Source: Methanosarcinaceae archaeon
GTDB taxonomy: Archaea > Halobacteriota > Methanosarcinia > Methanosarcinales > Methanosarcinaceae
NCBI GenBank assembly: GCA_020793555.1
Contig: DQIO01000305.1
Span: forward strand, 1-16,388
DNA: 16,388 bases
Direction: 5' to 3'
Part shown: positions 7,244 through 15,400 of the stretch, in pieces
How positions within the stretch are numbered: the first letter of the stretch is position 1
How the letters are laid out: each line of letters begins with the position of its first letter
The notes under the pieces: model-generated
The model's input: only the letters and a program-made list of their open reading frames with translations
The model's database searches: none
Told to the model about the DNA's origin: nothing
Position numbers and translations under genes: made by a program

Positions 7244-7278
7244 TTTAGCGCGGTGTATGCGCCAAACCCTCTTTTTTT
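7244..7278 (+). terminator. Hairpin plus T-tract after hdrED copy 2
   Basis: TTTAGCGC (7244-7251) pairs with GCGCCAAA (7259-7266) with one A/C mismatch around a seven-base loop, followed by CTTTTTTT at 7271-7278. It begins ten bases after the hdrD stop. Its GCGC-containing stem and pyrimidine tract resemble the terminator of the first cassette, suggesting the cassettes may have been duplicated with their ends. Confidence 0.55.
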
Positions 7279-7315
7279 GTTTATTTTTAGTTTGTAATCC
7301 TACGGACAATCTTAA

Positions 7316-7978
7316 ATGCAGAATTACTGTTTTTTAGTCATGCTACTTTCCTATGAACTTCTTGGCAAATCTTTCGTATATTTAGCAGTAGCTGTTTTTT
7401 TGATAACTGCGATGGTATTGCTGCTTGGTGCCTACAGTTTCAGGAAACACAAGATCATATTTCCAAATTTCATCCTGTTTATACTATATCTCTTTTACTC
7501 GCCTGCAAAATGGATATGCAGGGTATTTTTCATAAAAGAAGAAATTGTGGATGAGATACTGATCGAAATCAGAAATGCTGTGATGCTTGATAAGTTTAAA
7601 AAGACAAAAGAGAGGCGCGCTGTTATCCTACCACAATGCATGAGAAGTCCAAAATGCAGGGCTCGGTGTGATCCCATACTGGGTTATGAATGCACCAGAT
7701 GTGGAATGTGTGATATTGCACGCATCGTCGAAGCTGCGGACAAGTATAATTTCAAAGTGTTTGTTGTGCCAGGTGACAGTTTTGTCCGCAAGATCCTTAA
7801 GTCGTATAATCCCGGTGCGTGTCTTGGTGTGGCATGTTATGTAGAACTAACCGAGTCGATGCAGGCAGTTTCAAAATACATGCCGGTTCAAGGAGTCTGC
7901 TTGATGAAAGATGGGTGCTACGATACAAAAGTGGATGTGTCCGAAGTGATAAGCAAAATGGAGATCTGCGATGTATGA
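7316..7978 (+). CDS. DUF116 membrane-anchored cysteine-rich protein, copy 1
   Basis: Encodes 220 residues matching the DUF116 family, whose function is unknown. N-terminal hydrophobic segments (about residues 17-42 and 47-70) anchor it in the membrane. A cytosolic cysteine-rich domain follows: C108-x5-C114-x3-C118-x7-C126-x2-C129-x2-C132, then C169, C174, C195 and C201 (DGCYD). The C-x2-C-x2-C core suggests an iron-sulfur cluster. The start at 7316 has no clear Shine-Dalgarno; an A/T-rich element (TTTATTTTTAG, 7280-7290) lies about 26-30 bases upstream, so the mRNA may be nearly leaderless. It begins about 80 bases after hdrD copy 2, beyond a terminator, and overlaps the next DUF116 gene by 8 bases. 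A role in assembling or accepting electrons from Hdr is possible but unproven. Confidence 0.82.
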   Translation: MQNYCFLVMLLSYELLGKSFVYLAVAVFLITAMVLLLGAYSFRKHKIIFPNFILFILYLFYSPAKWICRVFFIKEEIVDEILIEIRNAVMLDKFKKTKERRAVILPQCMRSPKCRARCDPILGYECTRCGMCDIARIVEAADKYNFKVFVVPGDSFVRKILKSYNPGACLGVACYVELTESMQAVSKYMPVQGVCLMKDGCYDTKVDVSEVISKMEICDV

Positions 7979-8591
7979 CTTAATAGGGATTGCATTGGTT
8001 ACTATTGTTGTTGTGTCCGTTTTCCTTGTAATTTTAGCCTTGTTTATGAGCCGTGCCAGCCTTAACAGGAATGTAAGGCTTGCCGGTTTTTTTGCAAACA
8101 TACTTGATTTTTTTTATCTGCCAATCAAATCTATCTTTTACAAGTATTCCGAAACCGAAAAATTAGAACGCTGGATGGTGTCTTTAAAAAATATGGCACA
8201 CAGGTCAGGTTTTGAAAAAACGAAACATCGTTTGCTGCTTGCACCGCATTGCATGCGTGCACTTGATTGTCCGGCTGCATCCACAAAGTATGGGATTGAA
8301 TGCATCTCATGTGGCAAGTGCATCTTTACAAAGATAAAAGCAGATGCAGAGCGGTTTAACTACACTTTCTATATTGTCGCTGGTTCATCATATATCCGCC
8401 ATATCATAAAAAAAGAATCGGCTGATGGCGCACTTCTGTTGGCATGCAACTATGAACTCAACAAGGTTATGCGTTCTTTGAAACGTAAGAATATTGTGAC
8501 GTATGGAGTCCCTCTTTTGAATGACGGTTGCTACGCTACTGAGATCGATTACGATAACATGATAAAAGTGATGGAAGAATTTAGCGAGTGA
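7971..8591 (+). CDS. DUF116 membrane-anchored cysteine-rich protein, copy 2
   Basis: Encodes 206 residues, a paralogue of the gene just upstream. One strong N-terminal membrane segment (about residues 4-26) and a weaker one (about 37-55) precede the DUF116 domain. The cysteine set is reduced: C94-x5-C100, then C111-x2-C114-x2-C117, C159 and C187 (DGCYA). The counterparts of C118, C169 (probably) and C195 of copy 1 are not Cys, so the two proteins may bind different centres or work as a heterodimer. The ATG overlaps the previous stop (ATGTATGA), with GGAGAT at 7960-7965 inside the upstream gene, indicating translational coupling. Function unknown. Confidence 0.82.
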   Translation: MYDLIGIALVTIVVVSVFLVILALFMSRASLNRNVRLAGFFANILDFFYLPIKSIFYKYSETEKLERWMVSLKNMAHRSGFEKTKHRLLLAPHCMRALDCPAASTKYGIECISCGKCIFTKIKADAERFNYTFYIVAGSSYIRHIIKKESADGALLLACNYELNKVMRSLKRKNIVTYGVPLLNDGCYATEIDYDNMIKVMEEFSE

Positions 8592-8608
8592 GGGGAGTAA
8601 GCTCCCTT
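8591..8608 (+). terminator. Small hairpin at the end of the DUF116 operon
   Basis: AGGGGAG (8591-8597) and CTCCCTT (8602-8608) form a 7-bp stem with one G-T pair around TAAG. It overlaps the last base of the stop codon and lies in the gap between the convergent DUF116 and RNase P RNA genes. There is no long T-tract, so termination is only a suggestion. Confidence 0.35.
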
Positions 8609-8650
8609 CTGTTCGTGCAAAATTATCCATATTTGTTATGAATACAGCTC

Positions 8651-8980
8651 AAAAGAGCATTTGCATTGACGGCATTCGGCTAAGCGTACCTTTTTTCAGA
8701 CGCGGTCTAAACGCCCGTTCTCGCCTTACTTGACTTGCACCCACGAAGTTTCGCCGTTCCATCCACGTTCCATGCGACCTCAGCCTTGCGGCATCATTGC
8801 ATTAACATGGGGTGGTATCGTTTCTGTGCCAGCATGTGACCGTGACATAGTCAGGGGTACATGAGTTGTAAACAACTGCCCGAGCTCTCGCCCGACGCCC
8901 TTTACAGGCGCTCGTGTGTTTAGATGGTGGGGAGACTTTCCTCAGATCATAAGACCCGGTGGCCGTCCTTCCTCTCTCGC
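8651..8980 (-). ncRNA. rnpB: RNase P RNA, archaeal type A
   Basis: The minus strand carries the RNase P RNA hallmarks: the CR-I/P4 segment GAGGAAAGTCTCCCC (minus strand of 8926-8943), ACAGAAACGATACCACCCC in the middle, the P10-P12 region GGCGAAACTTCGTGGGTGC then AAGTCAAGTAAGGCG, and the 3' segment CGCTTAGCCGAATGCCGTC (about 8668-8686). Closing helices are present: P1 GAGAGAG (8972-8978) with CTCTTTT (8651-8657), and P2 GACGGC (8962-8967) with GCCGTC (8668-8673). Length about 330 bases is normal for type A. It is the catalytic RNA that trims tRNA 5' leaders. A TATA box lies at 9004-9013. An open frame running across 8802-9074 on the same strand is an artefact of this RNA. It converges on the DUF116 genes. 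Confidence 0.92.
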
Positions 8981-9267
8981 ATTGGGTTTGTATAGTGTGG
9001 TTTGAATATAAAAGTGTTGGATAACTTGCCATAGCGTCAAGATTGGCTTGGATTTCATCTATAAACCTCAACAAACTGCGTCCGCACTCTTTTCCACCCC
9101 TAAAATAGACTGAAGAGTAGAGATCAATTCTATGGATTGATTTGCTGATTCCATAACTTCAATTAACCGGAACTTGATAGACATAGGTTTTTGGTAAAAT
9201 CGTTATGATCGGATAGCGGAAGCTTTGTGAAAACGTGTGGGAAAATGAGTATTTATAATGTTTATTT
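8981..9267. other. Gene-free region upstream of RNase P RNA
   Basis: Apart from the RNase P promoter I see no gene here. On the minus strand two short frames (about 9080-9165, with IEVMESANQSIELISTLQS, and about 8990-9100, with LLRFIDEIQANLDAMASYP) could be pieces of one broken gene joined by a frameshift. I do not recognise the product and the evidence is weak. Confidence 0.3.
9004..9013 (-). promoter_or_regulatory. TATA box of the RNase P RNA gene
   Basis: Read on the minus strand the sequence is TTTATATTC, centred 26-28 bases upstream of the RNA 5' end predicted from helix P1 (about 8980). The spacing is right for an archaeal TATA element. Confidence 0.6.
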
Positions 9268-9501
9268 GGGAATGCAGGCACTATCTCAAAAACCAGTTAT
9301 TTAAATAGAGGATTTATCAAAATCGATAATTACATAGATACGGATTTCACAGATTTACACGGATTTAAGCTTGTTCGGAATCGACATCAGAAGAGTCTAT
9401 TTGGTTTGTGTTGCAAAGTGTTTGATATTTGATAAACATCAAATCCGCTGTAAATCCGTGTCTGAAAAATAACTGGATTTTAGAACTGTGCCGGGAATGC
9501 A
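9268..9501. mobile_element. MITE-like element with 9-bp target duplication
   Basis: A 216-bp element (9277-9492) begins GGCAC and ends GTGCC. Its terminal arms are imperfect inverted repeats: about 20 of 26 terminal positions match, including AACCAGTTATTT on the left (9291-9302) against the AATAACTGG block (9469-9475) on the right. The element is flanked by identical direct repeats GGGAATGCA (9268-9276 and 9493-9501), a clean 9-bp target site duplication. Inside, a second inverted pair contains ATACGGATTTCACAG (9339 on) against AAATCCGCTGTAAATCCGTG (9441-9460). No coding capacity is present, so it must have been moved by a transposase in trans. Confidence 0.82.
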
Positions 9502-9690
9502 TGGATTAGACAGTTGGTTTTTTTCGTTATTTTGCATAATATGGAGATTTTAGAGTATTGTGTGACTGTATGAAATTATGCACACTCGGAAGTACGGGTT
9601 ATAATAAAGTACTTATTGTTTTAAATGGTTTTATTAAAGAGTGACAAAACTAAAACCTGTTAATTTTCAGCCGTTTGAAATTTAGGGGGC
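9502..9690 (+). promoter_or_regulatory. Leader region of the PAS/FIST/kinase operon
   Basis: An A/T-rich stretch follows the MITE-like element. GTTATAATAAAG (about 9598-9609) is the best TATA-like candidate, giving a start near 9630 and a 60-base leader. A purine run AGGGGG (9684-9689) immediately precedes the likely TTG start at 9691. I see no other feature here. Confidence 0.35.
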
Positions 9691-9900
9691 TTGGCCCAGA
9701 TCGCAACACACCTGTTAATATGGGATGTGAAAAAGGAAATTGAGACAAAGAACCTGCAACTCCAACAAGAGATTGCCGAGCGCAAGAAGGCAGGGGCAGA
9801 ACTCAAAAACCTTGAGCACATGGTCAAAGCTTTTACGGGACGGGAGATCCGGATGATTGAACTCAAGAAGCAGATTGCAAAGATTGAAAAGGATGTCTAA
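9691..9900 (+). CDS. Short coiled-coil protein, PAS-kinase linker-like
   Basis: Encodes 69 residues, almost entirely a charged coiled coil. The middle (LQQEIAERKKAGAELKNLE) looks like the linker that follows PAS domains, and the end (FTGREIRMIELKKQIAKIEK) matches the tail GREERVIELKQEVNELLEKLG of the next protein. It could be a truncated remnant of a PAS protein or a small functional adaptor that pairs with its larger neighbours by coiled coil. The TTG start at 9691 is weakly supported by AGGGGG just upstream with short spacing; an in-frame stop at 9676-9678 limits upstream extension. It lies 29 bases before the triple-PAS gene. Confidence 0.5.
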   Translation: MAQIATHLLIWDVKKEIETKNLQLQQEIAERKKAGAELKNLEHMVKAFTGREIRMIELKKQIAKIEKDV

Positions 9901-9929
9901 CTCAAAAAAAAAGTGGTGGGTAAAACTAT

Positions 9930-11282
9930 ATGACATTGAAGGATTCAAATCAAGATAAGGATAAAAAGTCGCTCAAAAAACACACACACGAAATCGAGTT
10001 GAATGAAAAATATCTATCACTTATCTGTGATACATTTTCTGATGCGATATTCCTTCTGGCCGTTGAACCCGATGATTGTTTTCGCTTTGTGTTTGTGAAC
10101 CAGGCATTTTTAGCTGTCACAGGGTTGACCGGGGAGCAGGTTGTTGGTAAAAGGATTGAACAGGTGTTACCAGAAACGGCTCATGCGCTTGTAATTGGTA
10201 AGTATAAGGAAGCGATAAGTAAAAATAAGACCGTTTTCTGGGAGGAAAATTCCACCTACTCCACAGGCGAACGTGTGGGTGTTGTGACAGTGACACCAGC
10301 CCAGACTGCTGAGGAAGTGTATACTCATCTTGTTGGTACTGTGCATGACCTTACCGAGCGCAAGCAGGCAGATGAGGTGCTTAAGGAAAGCGAAGAAAGG
10401 TATAGAACCATTTTTGAAACTACTGGTACCGCAATGCTAATTGGCGAGGAGGACACGACAATATCCGTAATAAACGCAGAATTTGAAAAAATCTGTCTCT
10501 ATTCCAAAGAGGAAATAGAAGGCAAGAAAAGCTGGATAGAATTCATCGTGAAAGCAGATCAGGAGAAAATAAAAGATAGTCACCGCTTGCGAATGATTGA
10601 CCCAAATGTTGCTCCCCCGTACTATGAAATCCAGTTTATTGACAAACAGGATAATATTAAGGATGGCTTCATTACCGTAAACTTGATTCCCGGGACAAAA
10701 AAAACCGTTGCATCTCTTATCGACATCACCGAGCGCAAGAAGACGGAGGAAGCGCTGCGAGAGAGTGAAAAAAGATTCAGGACAATTTTCGATTCGATCA
10801 ACGACGCTGTTTTCATCCACGACATGGAAACCGGAGTCATACACGACGTTAACAGCACAATGTGCAAGATGTACGGATATTCCCGGGAAGAAGTCGGCCA
10901 ACTCGACATCGAAGCCCTGAGTTCAGGCGAAGTACCGTACACCCAGCAGGATGCTCTTGAATGGAATAAGAAAGCAGCAATGGGCGAAGCTCAGGTTTTC
11001 GAATGGATGGCTAAGCACAAATCCGGACATCTATTCTGGGTGGAAATAAGTATGAAAAAGGCTGTCATTAGTCTACAGGAACGTCTTTTGGTGGTTGTGC
11101 GTGACATCACTGAGCGCAAGCAGGCGGAGGAAGAACTCCAAGAAAGAATAAACGAGCTTGAAACTTTTTATCGTACTACCCTGGGCCGAGAGGAACGTGT
11201 TATTGAGCTAAAGCAAGAAGTGAACGAACTGTTAGAAAAACTTGGTGAAAACAATAAATATAGAGATTATAGCAAAGAATAG
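9930..11282 (+). CDS. Triple-PAS sensor protein without kinase domain
   Basis: Encodes 450 residues. Three PAS domains lie at about 26-145, 152-272 and 283-395, each ended by the DLTERKQ/DITERKK/DITERKQ junction that usually leads to the next signalling helix. The C-terminal about 50 residues form a coiled coil (ERINELETFYRTT, then GREERVIELKQEVNELLEKL). No HisKA, HATPase, GGDEF or methyl-accepting domain is present and no membrane segment is seen, so it is a cytosolic sensor or scaffold that probably signals by protein contact. The ATG at 9930 has GGTGGG at 9915-9920. The FIST gene begins 23 bases downstream and the histidine kinase follows, so the likely partner is that kinase. The bound cofactor or ligand cannot be told from sequence. 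Confidence 0.83.
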   Translation: MTLKDSNQDKDKKSLKKHTHEIELNEKYLSLICDTFSDAIFLLAVEPDDCFRFVFVNQAFLAVTGLTGEQVVGKRIEQVLPETAHALVIGKYKEAISKNKTVFWEENSTYSTGERVGVVTVTPAQTAEEVYTHLVGTVHDLTERKQADEVLKESEERYRTIFETTGTAMLIGEEDTTISVINAEFEKICLYSKEEIEGKKSWIEFIVKADQEKIKDSHRLRMIDPNVAPPYYEIQFIDKQDNIKDGFITVNLIPGTKKTVASLIDITERKKTEEALRESEKRFRTIFDSINDAVFIHDMETGVIHDVNSTMCKMYGYSREEVGQLDIEALSSGEVPYTQQDALEWNKKAAMGEAQVFEWMAKHKSGHLFWVEISMKKAVISLQERLLVVVRDITERKQAEEELQERINELETFYRTTLGREERVIELKQEVNELLEKLGENNKYRDYSKE

Positions 11283-11305
11283 GGGTTGAATAGGGGGAAA
11301 AGATC

Positions 11306-12427
11306 ATGTTTCAAAAGATAAAATTCTATGATGGGCAAGAACCGGAAGGATGGCAGCCATTCCTGAAGGAACTAAGTAAAGATAATGCTAAAGGCATTCT
11401 CTTGTTTGTTGGAGAAGAAACGCCTTTTGATTACAAAAAGCTACAACCACTACTAAAAACGATGGATATTGAAGTATGGGGAGGCATTTTCCCTGAAGTG
11501 ATCTATAACGGTTCGCTGTATAAACAGGGAGTGGTGGGTTGCGCCTTTAAGTCCCCGGTTTCAATTGAAGTGGTAAAAGACCTGGGCAAATTCAAAGGTA
11601 ATTTCCCTAAAGATTTTGTTTCAAAAAATACCCGGACCCTCCTGATCTTTACCAGTGCATATGCAGATAATATTCCGCTGCTTATAGAAACTTTATACGA
11701 AAAATATTTTAAGGAAATGACGTTTATCGGTGGTAGTGCCGGCAGTATTGTAAATGTTGACCAGCCATCTTTGTTTACCAGTGATGACATCTTCAAGGGA
11801 GGGGCTATTATCGCTGCTGCTGAAGACTTCATGTCAGTGGGAATAAACCATGGTTGTCAGCCAATTTCCGAGCCTGCTATTGCCAGCAGTGTGGATAAAA
11901 ATATTTTAAGATCAATTAACTGGGAACCGGCCCTTAAATATTACAAAAGGATTATTGAGCAAGATGCCGGTATCAAGTTAACTGCTGATAGTTTCCTTGA
12001 TGTGGCTAAATCGTATCCTCTTGGAATACTGAAATATGATACTGAGATAATTCTGCGCGTTCCTTTAAGTGTTGGTGAAGAAAACAGCCTTTTATTTGCC
12101 AGTGAAATGCCTGAAAATTCTGTGTTGGTTGTTACGAAAGCGTACCATGATAAATTAATAGCAGCCGCGGGAACAGCTACCGAACAAGCCAAAATTGCTT
12201 TTGAAAGCAAAAAGAACACATCCCCTGGCAAAGCCCTGATTGTAGACTGTCTTGCCAGAGCCTTATTTTTAGAAGACAGAATTAATGACGAGTTACAGAA
12301 CATTGCAAACAAAGCAGGAAATGATGTATTTCTATTTGGATTGTTAAGTTTAGGCGAAATTGCTTCAACCGGGGATACATATATTGAACTGTATAATAAG
12401 ACCATAGTTGTCGGTATGGGAGAATAA
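11306..12427 (+). CDS. FIST-domain sensory protein
   Basis: Encodes 373 residues covering a FIST N domain (about 20-200) and FIST C domain (about 210-365). Recognisable features are GGSAGS with a following FKGGAI, the NHGCQPISEP junction between domains, DCLARALFL, and the C-terminal LFGLLSLGEIA followed by YIELYNKTIVVG. FIST domains are intracellular signal-input modules thought to bind small ligands, possibly amino acids, and usually lie next to histidine kinases, MCPs or cyclases. Here the protein stands alone, without an output domain, and is followed after 3 bases by a large kinase. The start ATG at 11306 has AGGGGGA (11292-11298). A simple reading is that it supplies ligand input to the kinase. 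Confidence 0.88.
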   Translation: MFQKIKFYDGQEPEGWQPFLKELSKDNAKGILLFVGEETPFDYKKLQPLLKTMDIEVWGGIFPEVIYNGSLYKQGVVGCAFKSPVSIEVVKDLGKFKGNFPKDFVSKNTRTLLIFTSAYADNIPLLIETLYEKYFKEMTFIGGSAGSIVNVDQPSLFTSDDIFKGGAIIAAAEDFMSVGINHGCQPISEPAIASSVDKNILRSINWEPALKYYKRIIEQDAGIKLTADSFLDVAKSYPLGILKYDTEIILRVPLSVGEENSLLFASEMPENSVLVVTKAYHDKLIAAAGTATEQAKIAFESKKNTSPGKALIVDCLARALFLEDRINDELQNIANKAGNDVFLFGLLSLGEIASTGDTYIELYNKTIVVGMGE

Positions 12428-12430
12428 ATT

Positions 12431-15400
12431 ATGGACAAACCAGTGAGATCTTCTTTTCAATACCTCAGTATCTCTTATGAGTGTGCGCTTGCCATTGGTA
12501 ACAGTTTGAACCTGTCAGAAATGCTTCAGGAAGTCATTCACACGGTGGTGCATAAAACGAATGCTCATCGCGGTATTATCTGGGTCAAAAATGGAGCGCA
12601 AGAACTCCAACCTGTGGCAAATGCCGGAATAAATATAGAAGATGTGCTGGCACAAGGCGAAATAAAGGATCTTCGGGATGTTTTAAATCAAATACTAAAA
12701 AAACAGCAATTTGTGCTTAGATATGAAGATGACACAGATTTTTTGCAGTATTGTCCTGCCCTGACAGGAAAAGAAGAATCCGTGTTGATTGTGCCTATAA
12801 CCAATGTGGCGATTCTTTATTTGGTCTATGCCGGCAGGGAAATAGCAGATGAACCTTTAGCAAATCTGCTTGCCAGTCTTTCGAAAAAGTTAAGTGTTGC
12901 TATAGAAGCTTGTACGGCTCATGAGAATGTCATTAAGGAAATACAGGTGAGGGAAAAAGCAGAAAATAAACTGACGAAGAAGACAGAGCAACTGGTCTCC
13001 AGCCAGAAGGAACTTCAAGGGCTTTATGGAGAATCAGAACAAGCCAGAAAGTCACTGCTGAGCATCTTAGAAGATGTTACGCAAAAAGAGGAGGCGTTGA
13101 AGGAAACTACCGAACTCTTGCAGAGTGTCATGGATAATGCTACTGATGAAGCCATCATAACAACTGACCAGATGGGGACTATTCTCATTTGGAACGAGGG
13201 TGCCAAAAGACTTCTGGGTTATGAACCTGAAGAGGTGGAGGGCAGGGAAAATATTCGAATATTCCATACCAAAGAGTATCTGAAGTCCGGAATATTGGAT
13301 GTGAATTTCAAGAATATGATAGCTACGGGAAAGCCACAGACTCTAGAACTCGATTATATCACCAAAGACGGCAAAACAATCCCTACCCAAACGATTGTGA
13401 GCCCACGTTTTGATGACGATGGCAACTTCAAAGGTATGGTAGGTATGGCGCGTGATATCACAGAGCGCAAGCAGGCAGAAGAAGCACTGAAAAAAAGCGA
13501 GGAAAAATTCCGCAGTTTATTTGAATACGGTTTAATGGGGGTTGCCATCACATCATCTGAAATGGGATGGATTGAGGTAAACGATCATCTGTGCGAACTT
13601 CTTGGCTACACAAGAGATGAAATGGTTACAAAGACATGGTGCGAGATGACACATCCTGAAGACCTTGTACATGATGTGGAGCAATTCAACCGGCTTGTTG
13701 GCGGAGAGATTGATAATTACTCCATGGAGAAGCGTTTCATTCGCAAAGACGGGAAGGTCATAGATTCCATAATGTCAGTATCCAGCATACGCCACCCTGA
13801 TGGGTCTGTAGATTACATGGTTGCTTTTATACAGGACATCTCCAATCGCAAAAAAGCAGAGGAAAATCTAAGAGCTTCTGAGGAGAAGTATTCAACTCTG
13901 GTTGAAAAAGGAAATGATGGCATCATTATTTTACAAGATGGTCTTCTCAAATTTGCAAATTTAATAATGTGTGAAATGACAGGTTATGCGAAAGACGAAA
14001 TAATTGGAAAATCGTTTTTAGATTTTGTAGTTCCGGAACATAGGAAAATTGTATGGGAAAGATACGAAAAAAGATTAAGGGGGCATAGCATCCCTAATAG
14101 ATATGTGGTAGAGATCATCCCAAAAGATATGGGAAATATATCGGTTGAGATAAATGCCACACAAATTGAATATGAAGGCAAACCTGCTGATATGGCAATC
14201 ATCAGGGACATCACCGCGCGTGTGAAAGTCAGATTGGAGTTACAGGAAAGCCAGAAGAACATAACCGACCTTATCGAGAATTCTCCGGACGGCATTATCA
14301 TTGCCAATGCTGAAGGAAAACATATATTTGCCAACAATATGATGTGCGAGATGTTGGGCTATGGGTATGAAGAATTAATGGAAATAACCATCAAGGAAAT
14401 GACACCACCCGAGGACTTGGGGAAGTACAAAAAAATGAATGATGCGCGGGTGTGCGGCGAGGAGGTTCCTAACCTGTATGAAAGGTCCATTATTAAAAAA
14501 GACGGAAGTATAATACCCGTGGAACTGAGGACTGCGACCACAGTATGGGCTGGGGAAAAATGCGCCCTCGCTTTTATTACAGATATAACAGAGCGCAAGA
14601 AAGTTGAAACTGCATTCAAAGAAAGTGAACAAAGGTTGCTTAGGGCACAGGAAGTCGCACATGTAGGGGATTGGGAATTTGATGTTAAGACTGGTGTAAG
14701 TGTATGGTCTGATGAGATCTACAGTATATACGGTTTTGACCCTGCAGATGAAATTGAATCGGAAATTATGATTGCAGGGATGCATCCGGATGACCTTGAT
14801 TACATTAATGAGAAGTTCGCAGGTTGGGTTAAGAGTGGAGAGGGAGAACCATTTGAATATCGGATTGTACGTCCTGATGGATCCATACGGCACGTATATT
14901 CACCTGCCGAAGTTGTACGTGACAGTAATGGCAATGTTGTCAAGGTATATGGGACTGCACTTGATATTACTGACCAGAAGGATGCCAAAGAATCGCTTAA
15001 AACATACGCAGAGGAACTTGCAAGATCAAATGAAGAACTCAAATCTCTTGATAAGATGAAAAATGAATTCTTATCGAATGTAAGCCATGAACTCAAAACA
15101 CCTCTCATTTCAATTAAAGGTTTCAGCGAAATCGTGCAGGATGAGTTGTATGGTCCGATAAACGATCAACAGAAAAAAGCAATGAGTACAATTATTCGCA
15201 ATTCTGAACGGCTGAGTAGACTGATTAATTCAATTTTATACCTGACTATTAAAAAATCCGGGAAAGACACATATGCGATACATCCGATTGACATAACTGA
15301 GATTATAGGCAATGCACTTATTGACATATCTCCGCAAGCCAATAGTAAGGAATTGACTATTGAAAATAATACTCTCTCTGATCTGCCTTTAATAAAAGGA

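Noticed and set aside
8647..8658. GCTCAAAAGAGC hairpin as a terminator of the RNase P RNA
   Set aside because: It overlaps the 3' strand of helix P1, so the pairing is better explained by the RNA itself.
8802..9074. 90-codon open frame on the minus strand
   Set aside because: It overlaps the conserved core of RNase P RNA and has no protein family resemblance.
9000..9180. Possible broken gene on the minus strand upstream of RNase P RNA
   Set aside because: Two short frames could be joined, but no family is recognised and no start site is evident.
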